DNA of 64,000 nt from positions 96,136 through 160,135 of the forward strand of contig NZ_AORV01000072.1 in assembly GCF_000350485.1 (NCBI RefSeq), read 5' to 3'. A program made the translations under genes and the position numbers. Below, one piece after another: positions 1 through 9,321 of the stretch. The notes below the pieces were generated by a model that worked only from the letters and a program-made list of their open reading frames with translations, was not told the origin of the DNA and ran no database searches. The DNA comes from Ruminiclostridium cellobioparum subsp. termitidis CT1112. GTDB lineage: Bacteria > Bacillota > Clostridia > Acetivibrionales > DSM-1351. Numbering within the stretch: position 1 is the first letter of the stretch; every line of letters begins with the position of its first letter.

Positions 1-1349
1 TGGTTGTCAAATTCGACCAATCCCTGTATTACCTCCAGGCTTGGCTGCTTCTTTTTTAGTTCATCAAGACTGATCAAAGTCTTGATCTTATCGCCTTCCT
101 TTGCATAATCCACATCCTTGACGCCAAACCTGTAGGACTCCTTGGTTTCCGGTTTAAGGAAATAATCATACAGCATCAGTATTCTATCCAGCTTTTTGTC
201 ATCGATTTTGCCGCTGAAATAGCTTTCGGACCAGAATGTCCTGAATACTGCATGGTACTTGGTTCCATCGGTTGCAGGGAAGTATTTGACTCTCTTTACC
301 GAATCCAGCATATGTGTATCAGGATACAGTTTCTTCCATCTCTCATTCATCTTTGTGCTTACATTGTCATATCCCACCTCAAGAAGAGCAGCCACTTTAC
401 CCGATGCAAACTTGTCATAGCCTTCCTGCCCTTTTACAAGTGCGATATCCTTGTCGATCAGGCCCTTTTCATACATATCTCTGGCATTTTCCAGGGAGGG
501 AAGTGTATTTTTTGAAAATGCTGCCGGAATATACTTTCCGTCTTCCTTTATCCACTTGAAATCGCTTCCGCTTCCGTCGCTCATTGCTGCCGGATTGCTG
601 TAAAGCCAGAAGAAACCGCCCAGTTGTTTAACATTTACAGCTGTCATACCGCCGATTTTTTTCTTTTCAGGATCTGCCTTTACAATGGCAGTCAGCATGC
701 TTTTGAATTCCTCCCAGGTTTCAGGCTCTTTGGTTATACCTGCTTTTTGTGCCAGATCCCAACGGTACCAGACATTCCTGTCGTGAGCACAATAATCAAG
801 GGAATCATAAAGACCACGGGGAACACAGTATAATTTGCCATCCTGTTTCAGAGCCTGGATATCTGGATTGCTCATGTATTTTTCCAGAGTCGGGTATTTT
901 GAAAGATCCTCCGGCAGGGGCTTTACAACACCCTGCTGGGTCCAGTTCCTGTAATACTGGGTTCCTATGGCATCTATGGAGAATATGTCGGGGAGCTGAC
1001 TGGATGCCGCCCACATCTGGATTTTTTGTGAATAGTCATCCCAGGTTATGTTTATGGGCTTTAAAGTTACATTTAAATCCTTTTGTACCTTTTGAATAAA
1101 TTGATCCTTCTCTGCATTGGCAAGTGCCTGGTCTATATCCCAGAAGGCCACCGTCAATGTCATAGGCTCTTTAGGTATTGATCCGCTTTCTTCTTTTGAA
1201 GTATCCTGTTGCTGGGCATTACCTGCTGCAGTACTTGCCGAAGTATTTGTCTGCTTTGAACCTTCACTGCCGCTGCCGCATGCTGTCACCGCAGTCATCA
1301 GTACTGCCGCCGTTAACAAGACAGCCATCAGTTGTTTTACTTTTTTCAT
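1..1349 (-). CDS. Extracellular sugar-binding lipoprotein of a CUT1 ABC importer (partial, C-terminus cut by window edge)
   Basis: Translating the minus strand from the ATG at 1347-1349 gives about 449 uninterrupted codons that run off the left edge. The start has the sequence MKKVKQLMAVLLTAAVLMTA followed by VTACGSG, a lipoprotein signal with the lipobox cysteine near residue 24, then a Ser/Thr/Gln-rich linker. The body (for example LTVAFWDIDQALANAEKD, and a region around residues 90-130 with WDDYSQKIQMWAASSQLPDIF) is typical of LplA-type solute-binding proteins for oligosaccharides, anchored outside the membrane. A GGAGG-type ribosome site lies just upstream. It follows two permease genes in the same direction, completing an LplB-YtcP-LplA importer. 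The ligand cannot be read from sequence. The divergent YesM/YesN pair probably controls it. Confidence 0.9.
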   Translation of the reverse strand, partial: MKKVKQLMAVLLTAAVLMTAVTACGSGSEGSKQTNTSASTAAGNAQQQDTSKEESGSIPKEPMTLTVAFWDIDQALANAEKDQFIQKVQKDLNVTLKPINITWDDYSQKIQMWAASSQLPDIFSIDAIGTQYYRNWTQQGVVKPLPEDLSKYPTLEKYMSNPDIQALKQDGKLYCVPRGLYDSLDYCAHDRNVWYRWDLAQKAGITKEPETWEEFKSMLTAIVKADPEKKKIGGMTAVNVKQLGGFFWLYSNPAAMSDGSGSDFKWIKEDGKYIPAAFSKNTLPSLENARDMYEKGLIDKDIALVKGQEGYDKFASGKVAALLEVGYDNVSTKMNERWKKLYPDTHMLDSVKRVKYFPATDGTKYHAVFRTFWSESYFSGKIDDKKLDRILMLYDYFLKPETKESYRFGVKDVDYAKEGDKIKTLISLDELKKKQPSLEVIQGLVEFDN

Positions 1350-1407
1350 GTTATTCCTCCCTTATTTTGTTTAATTGATTATGTAATAAAGAAAAAAGCC
1401 ATAAGCT

Positions 1408-2307
1408 TTATTCCTTTATCGACCCTATCATAATACCTTTTGCAAAGTGCTTCTGAAGGAATGGATAGATGCAGAGCATCGGAATTGCCGAAATTACAAT
1501 AGTAGCCATCTGCGTGGTCTGAACAAAAATACTTCGTGATTGGTCAATAACCGCCTGTGCCGAAGAATTGAGCTGGGTATTGAAATTGATCAGCATTTCT
1601 CTCAAAAATATCTGTAACGGAGCCTTGGCCGTGTCACTGATGAATATGAGGGCATACCACCAGTCATTCCAGCGGTCCACCGCATAAAACAGGAGAAATG
1701 TAGCAATGAAAGGCTTGGATATGGGCAGTATTATTTTTATAAGTATCATCAGATCATTTGCCCCATCAATTTTGGCCGATTCTTCAATACTTTCGGGCAA
1801 TGTATTAAAGTAGTTTTTCATTATGATAAGATAGGTGGTTGATACTCCTGTCGGTATTATCATTGCCCAAATACTGTTGACCAATCCCAGGGATTGAACT
1901 ACCAGGTAATACGGTATCAAGCCTCCGTTGAAAAACATGGTAAAAAGTATGGCCCCCAGAAAGATATTCCTTCCCGGCATGCCCTTCTTTGACAGGGCGT
2001 AGGCTCCGGAAACTGAAAGCAGCATGTTAAAGCTGACTCCCACCACTGTAACAATAACCGAAATCAAAAACGACCGGTAAAAGCTTTCTTCCTTTATGAG
2101 GTTGACATATCCGGTCAGATCAAAGGCATACGGTAAAAGGTACAGACTGTGTTCCGCCAGGGAATTCATACTTGCAAAGGACACAATCACCACATTGTAA
2201 AAAGGGAAAATTGTGATAACTGCCAACACTCCCACAAACATAATTATCAATATATCACTTATACTGTGCGATTTTTTTATTTTAACGGTATTTTCCATGT
2301 ATTTCAT
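1408..2307 (-). CDS. CUT1 carbohydrate ABC transporter permease, YtcP/MalG type
   Basis: This 299-aa inner-membrane protein has six predicted hydrophobic segments and the permease EAA loop, seen as EESAKIDGANDLMILIKIIL followed by PISKP near residues 185-210, which docks on the ATPase. It ends with a short KGIMIGSIKE tail, as YtcP-type subunits do. It sits 52 bp after the LplB-type permease and 58 bp before the binding-protein gene, so the three are very likely co-transcribed. No ATPase gene is in this cluster; CUT1 systems of this type usually share one MsmX-like ATPase encoded elsewhere (established for Bacillus). Confidence 0.92.
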   Translation of the reverse strand: MKYMENTVKIKKSHSISDILIIMFVGVLAVITIFPFYNVVIVSFASMNSLAEHSLYLLPYAFDLTGYVNLIKEESFYRSFLISVIVTVVGVSFNMLLSVSGAYALSKKGMPGRNIFLGAILFTMFFNGGLIPYYLVVQSLGLVNSIWAMIIPTGVSTTYLIIMKNYFNTLPESIEESAKIDGANDLMILIKIILPISKPFIATFLLFYAVDRWNDWWYALIFISDTAKAPLQIFLREMLINFNTQLNSSAQAVIDQSRSIFVQTTQMATIVISAIPMLCIYPFLQKHFAKGIMIGSIKE

Positions 2308-2359
2308 CCTTTCTTTCTGCTCCAGTTAAACTGGTTTTCAAGGTTATAAATCCAATATT

Positions 2360-3325
2360 CTAAAACAAACCCTGCTCGCCTGATTTTTTTACTATGGTAT
2401 TTGCCGTATAAATCATTACAAGATTTACACTTGATTTCAACAGTCCAAGGGCCGTCATATAGCCGAAATCGGCTCCTGTAGTAAAGGTTGTACGGTAGAT
2501 AAAAGTATCTATGGTGTCTGCAACGCTATATACCGGTGAGCTGTAAAGGTTTAAAATCTGGTCGAAGCTTCCTCCTATATTTAGCATGTTTCCCACATAC
2601 AGAATCAGCATAATTGCCACGGTCGGCCTTATTCCAGGCCAGGTCACATTACAGATTTTCTGCCAGCGGTTTGCACCGTCAATATCCGCAGCCTCATACA
2701 GATCCGGGTTTATTCCCGCCAGGGCCGCCATGTAGATGATGGAATCCCAGCCCATCTCCTTCCAGATATGTGTGATATATATTACGGGTCTGAAGGTATC
2801 GGGATTGGATAAGAAGTTTACATTTTCCATTCCGAGATGAGTAATAATTTGATTGACTACTCCGTTCTGGCCCAAAATATTTGTGATTATTCCCGCCAAT
2901 ACCACCCAGGAAACAAAATGGGGAAAAGTCAGTGTTGTCTGGAAGAATCTTTTGGCCCTTTGTTTGGTAATCTCGTTCAGCAGTATTGCAAGTATTATGG
3001 GTATTGGGAAATGCAGGATCAGCTTGCCGAAGCTTATAATAAGAGTGTTTTTAACAGCAGAGATATATTGAAAATCCGACAGGATTTCTTTAAAATGTGC
3101 AAAGCCTATCCAGGGGCTCCCGATGATCCCCTTGCTGTAATTATAGGTTTTAAATGCAAGTGTGGTCCCATACATGGGTGCGTAGCAAAAAACTATATAC
3201 CAGACCAATATGGGTATCAACATTATGTAAAAATATTTGTAATTCAGAATTGCTTTAAGAAGGGATTCCCTCTTTTTGGACTTAAGGTACTTTCTGTTTG
3301 CAGTAATAGCTGCTTTATCCAACAT
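2360..3325 (-). CDS. CUT1 carbohydrate ABC transporter permease, LplB type
   Basis: A six-helix permease of about 321 aa. I placed the start at the ATG at 3323-3325 (protein MLDKAAITANRKYLKSKKRE), because a GAGGAGA ribosome site lies about 7 bases upstream; the longer open frame up to 3397 has no such site. The EAA loop is seen as DLYEAADIDGANRWQKICNV followed by TWPGIRPT. The C-terminus, VKKSGEQGLF, is typical of LplB proteins. It is the first gene of the importer operon and is divergent from the kinase gene at 3713, leaving 387 bp between them for both promoters. Confidence 0.92.
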   Translation of the reverse strand: MLDKAAITANRKYLKSKKRESLLKAILNYKYFYIMLIPILVWYIVFCYAPMYGTTLAFKTYNYSKGIIGSPWIGFAHFKEILSDFQYISAVKNTLIISFGKLILHFPIPIILAILLNEITKQRAKRFFQTTLTFPHFVSWVVLAGIITNILGQNGVVNQIITHLGMENVNFLSNPDTFRPVIYITHIWKEMGWDSIIYMAALAGINPDLYEAADIDGANRWQKICNVTWPGIRPTVAIMLILYVGNMLNIGGSFDQILNLYSSPVYSVADTIDTFIYRTTFTTGADFGYMTALGLLKSSVNLVMIYTANTIVKKSGEQGLF

Positions 3326-3712
3326 TACGTTCTCTCCTCGTTTATTTATTGTGTATGCAATTCCCAATGGTGTGAATAACATAACGCTTCGTTCCATGGT
3401 AAGAGTTTAGCAAATATCGCACTTCATTCAAATAAATAGGTTTTATGATAAAAATAGAATATTTTTAGAAGATAGGGATTTCAGGTGCACCGGATAACTT
3501 TTGACAAGCCGTACAAAAACCAAACCTAAAATTAATCCATACACAATATAAAAATTTTACATGTTCAATGTTTACTTTAGTATTAATAATATAATTAAGC
3601 ATTGTATCCTGATAAGTTTACGCTAAAAAAGGAATGTAATATAATTGATTACATAAATCATTTTTTCGACATAATATGCACAAATAATACAAGTATTAAA
3701 AATGGGGGTTGT
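3326..3712. other. Divergent intergenic region between importer and YesM/YesN operons
   Basis: An AT-rich 387-bp region that must hold promoters in both directions and probably the binding site of the response regulator at 5511. A TTGACA sits near 3503-3508 on the plus strand, but I see no well-spaced -10 partner. I found no convincing hairpin or long repeat. Confidence 0.5.
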
Positions 3713-5506
3713 ATGAATTTTTTCAAGAAATTCTCCATAACTACACAATTAGTTATTAACGGTCTGCTGACAATCTTGATTTTTGTATCTATGATCCTGC
3801 TGACTTATTCTCAGATCAACAATATTATTATAAAGAAAAACAGGAACTATACCATAGAAATCACCTCTAATATCAAACAAAATATGACTACATATTATGG
3901 TGAGATAAAAAGTATGATGAACAACCTGGCATACGATCCCATGATTCAAAATTACATAATGGAAGCTGATCCCTATGAGCTTTATCTGGCGAATAAAGAC
4001 CTTACCACCATTTGCAACAATGCCATAACCGTAAAACAGGAAATAATAGATGTGGTACTGTTAAGTGATAACGGAAAGTACTTCAGCCTGAGAGGGAGGA
4101 GCGAAGTTGCCAAAAGTCTCAGAAATACGTCATTTGATGATGGGAAAGTCCACGTAACCAGTCTGCAGACACTGCAAACCCCCAGCTCTTATGACCCCAT
4201 ATTCATTCAGTTCGGAATGAATGTCTATTCTGCATCAAGCTCAAAAAATTACCGGCAGAAAATTGGTTATATAGCCGTACTGGTTGATATGAAGCCTATT
4301 TTTAAGGAAATAAACAAATTTTCCTCAAATACCGAAATCAAGTACTACCTTATTGATAAAGCCGGCGGAATCTATTCCGAAAATGACCCGTTAAACATCA
4401 GTGATAAACCTTATATATTCAAGGACGTTATCAATAATAAAAATAATATTGTAAACGGTAATAAGGTTACAGATATAAATGGCTCCAAAAATCTCGTGCT
4501 GGTATATGACATTCCGGAAATAGAATCAAAAATAATCAGCTTTGTTCCGGAAAAGGAATTGTTTTCAGAGGTATCCGAAGTCAGGAAAAAAGTCATCTTT
4601 TTTCTGGTTATTGCCAATGCCCTGCTTGCCGTCCTGTTTTTACTCATTATAAGGAATATCACACAGCCTGTTAAAAAGCTGGTAAACTTTATGAACAGTG
4701 TTAAATCAGGCAACATAAGGAACATGAAAAACAAGGTACAGCTGGAGGGCTACTCCGAAATACATGTCCTGTCCCATGAATTCAACGAAATGATGGGGGA
4801 AATATCAAATCTGACCCACAGACTGCTGGAGACAAGCTCCAAGCTTTATGAAGCCGAAATCGTAAAGGAAAAGGCCGAACTTGCCTTTCTCAGAAGCCAG
4901 ATCAATCCCCATTTTCTTTATAATACCTTCGAGGTAATCAAAGGTATAGCTTCGGAAGAGAACAACGAGACAATCTATGAAATGACCAGAGCTTTGGCAA
5001 TGATATTCAGATACAGTGTAAACGGGTCAAATGAAGTACTTCTGGATGAAGAAATCAAAATTATTCAAGCTTACGTGCAGATAAATAAAATACGTTTCAG
5101 TGAAAGAATTGACGTTTTTTATGAATTTTCCGGAGAAACCCTGAATGTCACCGTTTTGAAAATGATTCTTCAACCCATAGTTGAAAATGCCATATTTCAC
5201 GGGCTGGAACCCAAAATGGTCAAGGGAAGGCTGTGGATCGGAAGCAGGATTTCCGAAGGAAAAGTTATTATATGGGTTAAAGATGACGGAATGGGTATTG
5301 ATGCGGAACAGCTTCAAAAAATGCAGCTGCAGTTTAAAAATCCATCTGCCCTGGAACAGCCCGGGACAAGCAAAAAATCAGGAATCGGTCTGTGCAATGT
5401 AAATAACAGGATAAAACTCACGTATGGTAATGAGTACGGTCTTTCCATCAGCAGTATGCCGGATGCCGGTACTGAGGTTAACATTACTATCCCTTTAAGG
5501 AGGTAG
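3713..5506 (+). CDS. Sensor histidine kinase, YesM family
   Basis: A 597-aa membrane kinase. The start is placed at the ATG at 3713 (MNFFKKFSITTQLVINGLLT), preceded by a GGGGG ribosome site; the open frame extends upstream to 3602 without one. Order: a transmembrane helix near residues 10-32, an extracellular sensor region of about 240 residues, a second helix near 285-310, a HAMP segment, then the His_kinase domain with RSQINPHFLYNTFEVI (phospho-accepting His about residue 400), the N-box QPIVENAIFHGLEP and a glycine-rich ATP lid with DDGMGI and SGIGLCNVNNR. This is the YesM/LytS type, lacking the classical HisKA dimerisation domain. The regulator gene starts 4 bp after its stop, so the two are coupled. 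Confidence 0.93.
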   Translation: MNFFKKFSITTQLVINGLLTILIFVSMILLTYSQINNIIIKKNRNYTIEITSNIKQNMTTYYGEIKSMMNNLAYDPMIQNYIMEADPYELYLANKDLTTICNNAITVKQEIIDVVLLSDNGKYFSLRGRSEVAKSLRNTSFDDGKVHVTSLQTLQTPSSYDPIFIQFGMNVYSASSSKNYRQKIGYIAVLVDMKPIFKEINKFSSNTEIKYYLIDKAGGIYSENDPLNISDKPYIFKDVINNKNNIVNGNKVTDINGSKNLVLVYDIPEIESKIISFVPEKELFSEVSEVRKKVIFFLVIANALLAVLFLLIIRNITQPVKKLVNFMNSVKSGNIRNMKNKVQLEGYSEIHVLSHEFNEMMGEISNLTHRLLETSSKLYEAEIVKEKAELAFLRSQINPHFLYNTFEVIKGIASEENNETIYEMTRALAMIFRYSVNGSNEVLLDEEIKIIQAYVQINKIRFSERIDVFYEFSGETLNVTVLKMILQPIVENAIFHGLEPKMVKGRLWIGSRISEGKVIIWVKDDGMGIDAEQLQKMQLQFKNPSALEQPGTSKKSGIGLCNVNNRIKLTYGNEYGLSISSMPDAGTEVNITIPLRR

Positions 5507-5510
5507 CAAA

Positions 5511-6929
5511 ATGTATAAGATATTTATAGTTGACGATGAGGAATATGTTATAAAAAGCCTTATAAAAAGTATTCAAAAAATACAGAGCGGTTTTGAAGTA
5601 GTGTATACCTCAAATAACAGTATAAATGCACATGATGCCATACTTAAGACAATGCCCGACCTGGTTTTTACGGATATCAGAATGCCGGGTATGAACGGTT
5701 TGGAATTGATAAAAAGCGTTAAAGAGGTGCTGCCCGGTACCATCTTTATTGTAATAAGCGGATATGCAGAATTTGTATATGCTCAAAAAGCAATGAACTA
5801 TGGAGCTATCGGCTACTGCCTCAAACCTTTTGATGATTCTGAAATAACCGATTTACTGAAAAAGGCAAAAGGTATGCTGGACATGTCAAACTCCCAGCCG
5901 GAAGGACCCGACCTGATTTCTCTGATTGAAGAACCCAACGATAGAAGCGGTCCGGTTATCAACCAATACTTTGCAGATAATGGTATAGATATTTCAAAGA
6001 AAGTGGTAATAGCTGCTTCAATCGGCTACAAACAGCTGGCCTTTGAAAAGAATGTAAAGCATGTGCACATAAAAACCGGAAATGCAAAGCACCTATACTT
6101 TTTCCAATACATGGGAGAAGCCGATATCCGGCAGTTATTTTCAGAAAAATTGCATGACGGCATCAAAGGCATCGGCATCTCCGGTACATTTAATACTATC
6201 GGCGGTATAAAGAACAGTATTGAGGAAGCGACAAGTCTGGGATACCAGTACTTTATCACCGGAAAACACAGTCTGTATTTCAGGCCCCAAACAGACAATT
6301 CCCATATTGACGGCCTGCTGAGAAAGCTTGAAAAAAACATATCAAATCCCGATATTTTTGAAGTCAACAAGACTCTTACAGAGGTTAGGACTATTGTGGC
6401 CAACGGACGGCTTAATGTCAAACAGGCCATGAAAATATACAATTATTTTATCAGCCTCTCAAACAACCTGGACTGTGAATATTACGGAGAATATATCTAC
6501 AGCATCGAAGAGCTGTGCACCTCCTTCAAAGATGTAAATGCTATGATAACGCAGCTGGAATCAATGCTGCTGGACGCTTCCAGTAAAAAACGGAGAGATA
6601 TGAAGGACGAAATAAAAAATAAGTATTTTCTCAAAATACTTGATTATGTAAATTTAAATTTTCACAGTGAGATTTCAATACAAAGCCTGGGTAAGATCTT
6701 TTCAATCAACCCCAGTTACATCAGCCAGCTTTTCAGAAAAGAAGTATCCATGACCTTCACGGATTATATTACAAAATTGAGAGTTGAATATGCCTGCAGT
6801 TTACTTCATAGCACCAAATACACTATCGAGGATATTGCAAATAAATGCGGCTACTCCGATTACTTTTACTTCATAAGGGTTTTCAAAAAGGCAACCGGTG
6901 TGACACCGGGACAATTCCGGAAATCCTGA
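5511..6929 (+). CDS. Response regulator with AraC-type DNA-binding domain, YesN family
   Basis: A 472-aa protein. Residues 1-120 are a receiver domain with the acidic pair IVDDEE at the start and phospho-accepting Asp55 in VFTDIRMPGMNG. A long middle region (about 130-360) typical of YesN proteins follows, then a C-terminal AraC pair of helix-turn-helices (about 370-472; HSEISIQSLGKIFSINPSYI, later GYSDYFYFIRVFKKATGVTP). It is the partner of the kinase just upstream and probably activates the divergent importer operon (inference from position). An AGGAGG ribosome site overlaps the end of the kinase gene. A bidirectional terminator follows at 6985-7020. Confidence 0.93.
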   Translation: MYKIFIVDDEEYVIKSLIKSIQKIQSGFEVVYTSNNSINAHDAILKTMPDLVFTDIRMPGMNGLELIKSVKEVLPGTIFIVISGYAEFVYAQKAMNYGAIGYCLKPFDDSEITDLLKKAKGMLDMSNSQPEGPDLISLIEEPNDRSGPVINQYFADNGIDISKKVVIAASIGYKQLAFEKNVKHVHIKTGNAKHLYFFQYMGEADIRQLFSEKLHDGIKGIGISGTFNTIGGIKNSIEEATSLGYQYFITGKHSLYFRPQTDNSHIDGLLRKLEKNISNPDIFEVNKTLTEVRTIVANGRLNVKQAMKIYNYFISLSNNLDCEYYGEYIYSIEELCTSFKDVNAMITQLESMLLDASSKKRRDMKDEIKNKYFLKILDYVNLNFHSEISIQSLGKIFSINPSYISQLFRKEVSMTFTDYITKLRVEYACSLLHSTKYTIEDIANKCGYSDYFYFIRVFKKATGVTPGQFRKS

Positions 6930-6984
6930 ATATGGACCGGTATGGGCTGACACTGCATGCATATGCAATTCTTTAAACTAAAAA

Positions 6985-7020
6985 ACAGAAGGCTGAATAT
7001 AACGGCCTTCTGTCTTTTTT
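6985..7020. terminator. Bidirectional rho-independent terminator
   Basis: The arms ACAGAAGGC (6985-6993) and GCCTTCTGT (7005-7013) pair perfectly. They are followed by CTTTTTT on the plus strand and preceded by an A-run that gives a U-run on the minus strand. It lies between the convergent regulator gene ending at 6929 and the catabolic operon ending at 7030, so it can serve both. Confidence 0.9.
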
Positions 7021-7029
7021 ATCAGTTGA

Positions 7030-7773
7030 TTAAAAGCTGCTGTAGCCCTGAGGATTTTTGTTCATATAAGCAAAAATTTTCCTGATATCCTCTGCCATCA
7101 ATTTACGGCCAAGCTCAAGCAATTTTCCACCTTTCTCCGCCGTTGCCCTTGACGGCTGTCCCCAAACACCCGAGGGCGATGCACAGTATATGCTTCCGTA
7201 ATTCAAATAATCCCTGGTCACCTCCGGTACAAAGTCCTGAATTAATTCGTCATGCACCAAATCGCAATGTAAGTACTGTACTATGGATGTTTCGAATTCA
7301 TCGGCATGCAGGCCTGCACTGCTTGATATAACACCTGCATTTTTAAACTGCTCCAGATAATTTCCCGGGTCAATCCTGCATACCTGCAACTCCGGATTCC
7401 GCGTGGCATTCAGTTCACGGATTACAGGTGTTAACATAAATATACCACCATGGCCCTGGACAATTACTATTTTTTTAAAACCCTGTTCTTCAAGGCACAT
7501 ACATATCTCTATCATCATCCTGTAAAAGGTATCCGGGTTTATCCACACGGTTCCTTTATATCCCATGTGCTCTCTGCAGGTGCTTATAGGGACGGCAGGG
7601 ATTTGAAAAGCATTCAGTTCCATTGAAATCCCGTTTGCATATGCTTCGGCAATTATAATATCGGTATTTACGGGAAGATGAGGGCCATGCTGTTCCAATG
7701 ACGCCACAGGTATAACCGCAATATCTGGATTTATTGCATTTATCTGATCCTTTGTCATTTGATATGAGAGCAT
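7030..7773 (-). CDS. Creatininase-family metal-dependent hydrolase
   Basis: A 247-aa cytoplasmic protein. The family metal-binding motif VASLEQHGPHLPVNTD is at residues 22-37, VQGHGG near residue 105 and the HADEFETSIV motif near residue 160. Creatininase-family members hydrolyse cyclic or linear amides, and some act in cofactor or sugar-acid pathways; the substrate here is unknown. It is the last gene of the seven-gene minus-strand operon, starting 12 bp after the kinase stop with a clean AAGGAG ribosome site. Its presence in a sugar-catabolic operon suggests a lactone or amide hydrolysis step, which is inference only. Confidence 0.85.
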   Translation of the reverse strand: MLSYQMTKDQINAINPDIAVIPVASLEQHGPHLPVNTDIIIAEAYANGISMELNAFQIPAVPISTCREHMGYKGTVWINPDTFYRMMIEICMCLEEQGFKKIVIVQGHGGIFMLTPVIRELNATRNPELQVCRIDPGNYLEQFKNAGVISSSAGLHADEFETSIVQYLHCDLVHDELIQDFVPEVTRDYLNYGSIYCASPSGVWGQPSRATAEKGGKLLELGRKLMAEDIRKIFAYMNKNPQGYSSF

Positions 7774-7785
7774 AATTTGACTCCT

Positions 7786-9297
7786 TTACCTGCTTCCATA
7801 TATTTTTGCATACAGGTTTTTAAAATCCCCATATGCATCCATATACACCCTATTGTTTTCTGTTATGGGTCTGATAATTTTCTGAGGGTTCATACATTTC
7901 AGCGGCTGCTTCAGGCTGTTAACGGCACCGACTGCAGCCATTGCAACATAAGCCGCTCCAAAGGCGGCGGCTTCACTTACCCCTGCCACGGCGATTTCCT
8001 TGTTGAAAATATCGGCCTGTATCTGCAGCCAAACCTCTGAGTTGGCATAACCTCCGTTAGCCCTTATCTGCTTTACGTTTGAAGTTATCTGCGTAATTAC
8101 TTCATAGACTGAAAACATCCTGAACATAATCCCCTCCATGGTAGCACGTATGAAGTGCCTTTTACCATGCATAAGCCGCAGGCCGTGGATGGTGCCGGCT
8201 GCCAATGCATTCCAGTTGGGGGACCTCTCCCCCGTCAGGAACGGAAGGAAGATCAAGCCCTGACATCCAGGTGCAATCTGTGAGGCATATCTGTCGAACA
8301 GCTTGTAAATACTGTCCATACCCTGATCCAGCATCTCTTTTTCATATTGGCTTTTATAGTCATCCCTGAGCCATTTTAAAACAATACCGCCATTGTTGAT
8401 GGCACCGCCTGCAACCCAGGTATCTTTTGTAAAACAGTAACACCAGGTCCTTTGCTCCGAATCCAGTAGCGGTTTCTCCGAGGCAATCCTCAAGGCCCCG
8501 CTGGTACCTATGGTACTTGACATTGAGCTGTCGTCAAATACTCCGCAGCCCACATTTGCCAGCATTCCGTCCCCAGAAGCCACAACTACCGGTGTACCGG
8601 CATTTATTCCCATGAGCACGGCGTATTCCTCTTTGATGTTCCTCAGTACATGAGTGCACTCCACAGGTGTTCCAAAATATCCGGAATCAAGCCCCAATAC
8701 ATCTTTTAATACCGATTCATCCCATTCCATCCGGTGAATATTGAAATATCCCATGGAAGATGCATCGGTAATATCAATTACATACTCATTGAAAAGCCTG
8801 TGCACAATATACTGCTTTATTGTTATAAATTTTTTGACCTTTTTGAAAATTTCGGGCTGCGTATCTTTCAGCCATAAAATTTTGCTGATGGGATACATGG
8901 GGTGCTGAACCCTGCAGCCGGTGCGGTTGTATATTTCCCTGCAGTCAAAATTCTCCCTTATTTTTTCAGCATGCCTTATGGACCGGTTGTCTGCCCATGT
9001 AATCAGATTGGTAAGACAGTTTCCGGCTCCATCCACGGCTAAAAAGCTGAAAAGCTGGGTAGACAGACCAATGGCTGCAATGTCATTTTTATCTGCACCG
9101 GCCTCTGCTATGCATTCTTTAACTACCCGGAGCAATGAACCGAATATTTCATCGGGATCCAGTTCAGCCATTCCCTCTTCATGGCATTTCATCAGATATT
9201 CCTGATGATACAGGCTTTTCTGATTTCCGTCCATATCAAAAAGTGCCGCCCTTACACCCGAAGTTCCTATATCTACACCCATAAACAGATATCCCAT
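7786..9297 (-). CDS. FGGY-family carbohydrate kinase (gluconokinase/xylulokinase-like)
   Basis: A 503-aa ATP-dependent sugar kinase of the ASKHA fold. The N-terminal phosphate-binding loop reads MGVDIGTSGVRAALFDMDG (from residue 6), and the second-domain phosphate motif includes STIGTSGALRIASEKP near residue 260. Length matches the family (about 490-520 aa). It resembles gluconokinase-type more than glycerol-kinase-type members, judging from the start and the ELDPDEIF segment, but sugar specificity cannot be fixed by reading. It sits between the deaminase-type gene and the creatininase-family gene with short spacers, so it is part of the same transcript. The start at 9297 has GGAGGG 7-8 bases upstream. 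Confidence 0.9.
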   Translation of the reverse strand: MGYLFMGVDIGTSGVRAALFDMDGNQKSLYHQEYLMKCHEEGMAELDPDEIFGSLLRVVKECIAEAGADKNDIAAIGLSTQLFSFLAVDGAGNCLTNLITWADNRSIRHAEKIRENFDCREIYNRTGCRVQHPMYPISKILWLKDTQPEIFKKVKKFITIKQYIVHRLFNEYVIDITDASSMGYFNIHRMEWDESVLKDVLGLDSGYFGTPVECTHVLRNIKEEYAVLMGINAGTPVVVASGDGMLANVGCGVFDDSSMSSTIGTSGALRIASEKPLLDSEQRTWCYCFTKDTWVAGGAINNGGIVLKWLRDDYKSQYEKEMLDQGMDSIYKLFDRYASQIAPGCQGLIFLPFLTGERSPNWNALAAGTIHGLRLMHGKRHFIRATMEGIMFRMFSVYEVITQITSNVKQIRANGGYANSEVWLQIQADIFNKEIAVAGVSEAAAFGAAYVAMAAVGAVNSLKQPLKCMNPQKIIRPITENNRVYMDAYGDFKNLYAKIYGSR

Positions 9298-9321
9298 ACC
9301 TGCACCCTCCGTCCGGTCTTC

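Noticed and set aside
1..1350. Short plus-strand open frames at 252-1374
   Set aside because: They are shadows of the minus-strand binding-protein gene, which reads through the whole stretch with a lipoprotein signal and no stops.
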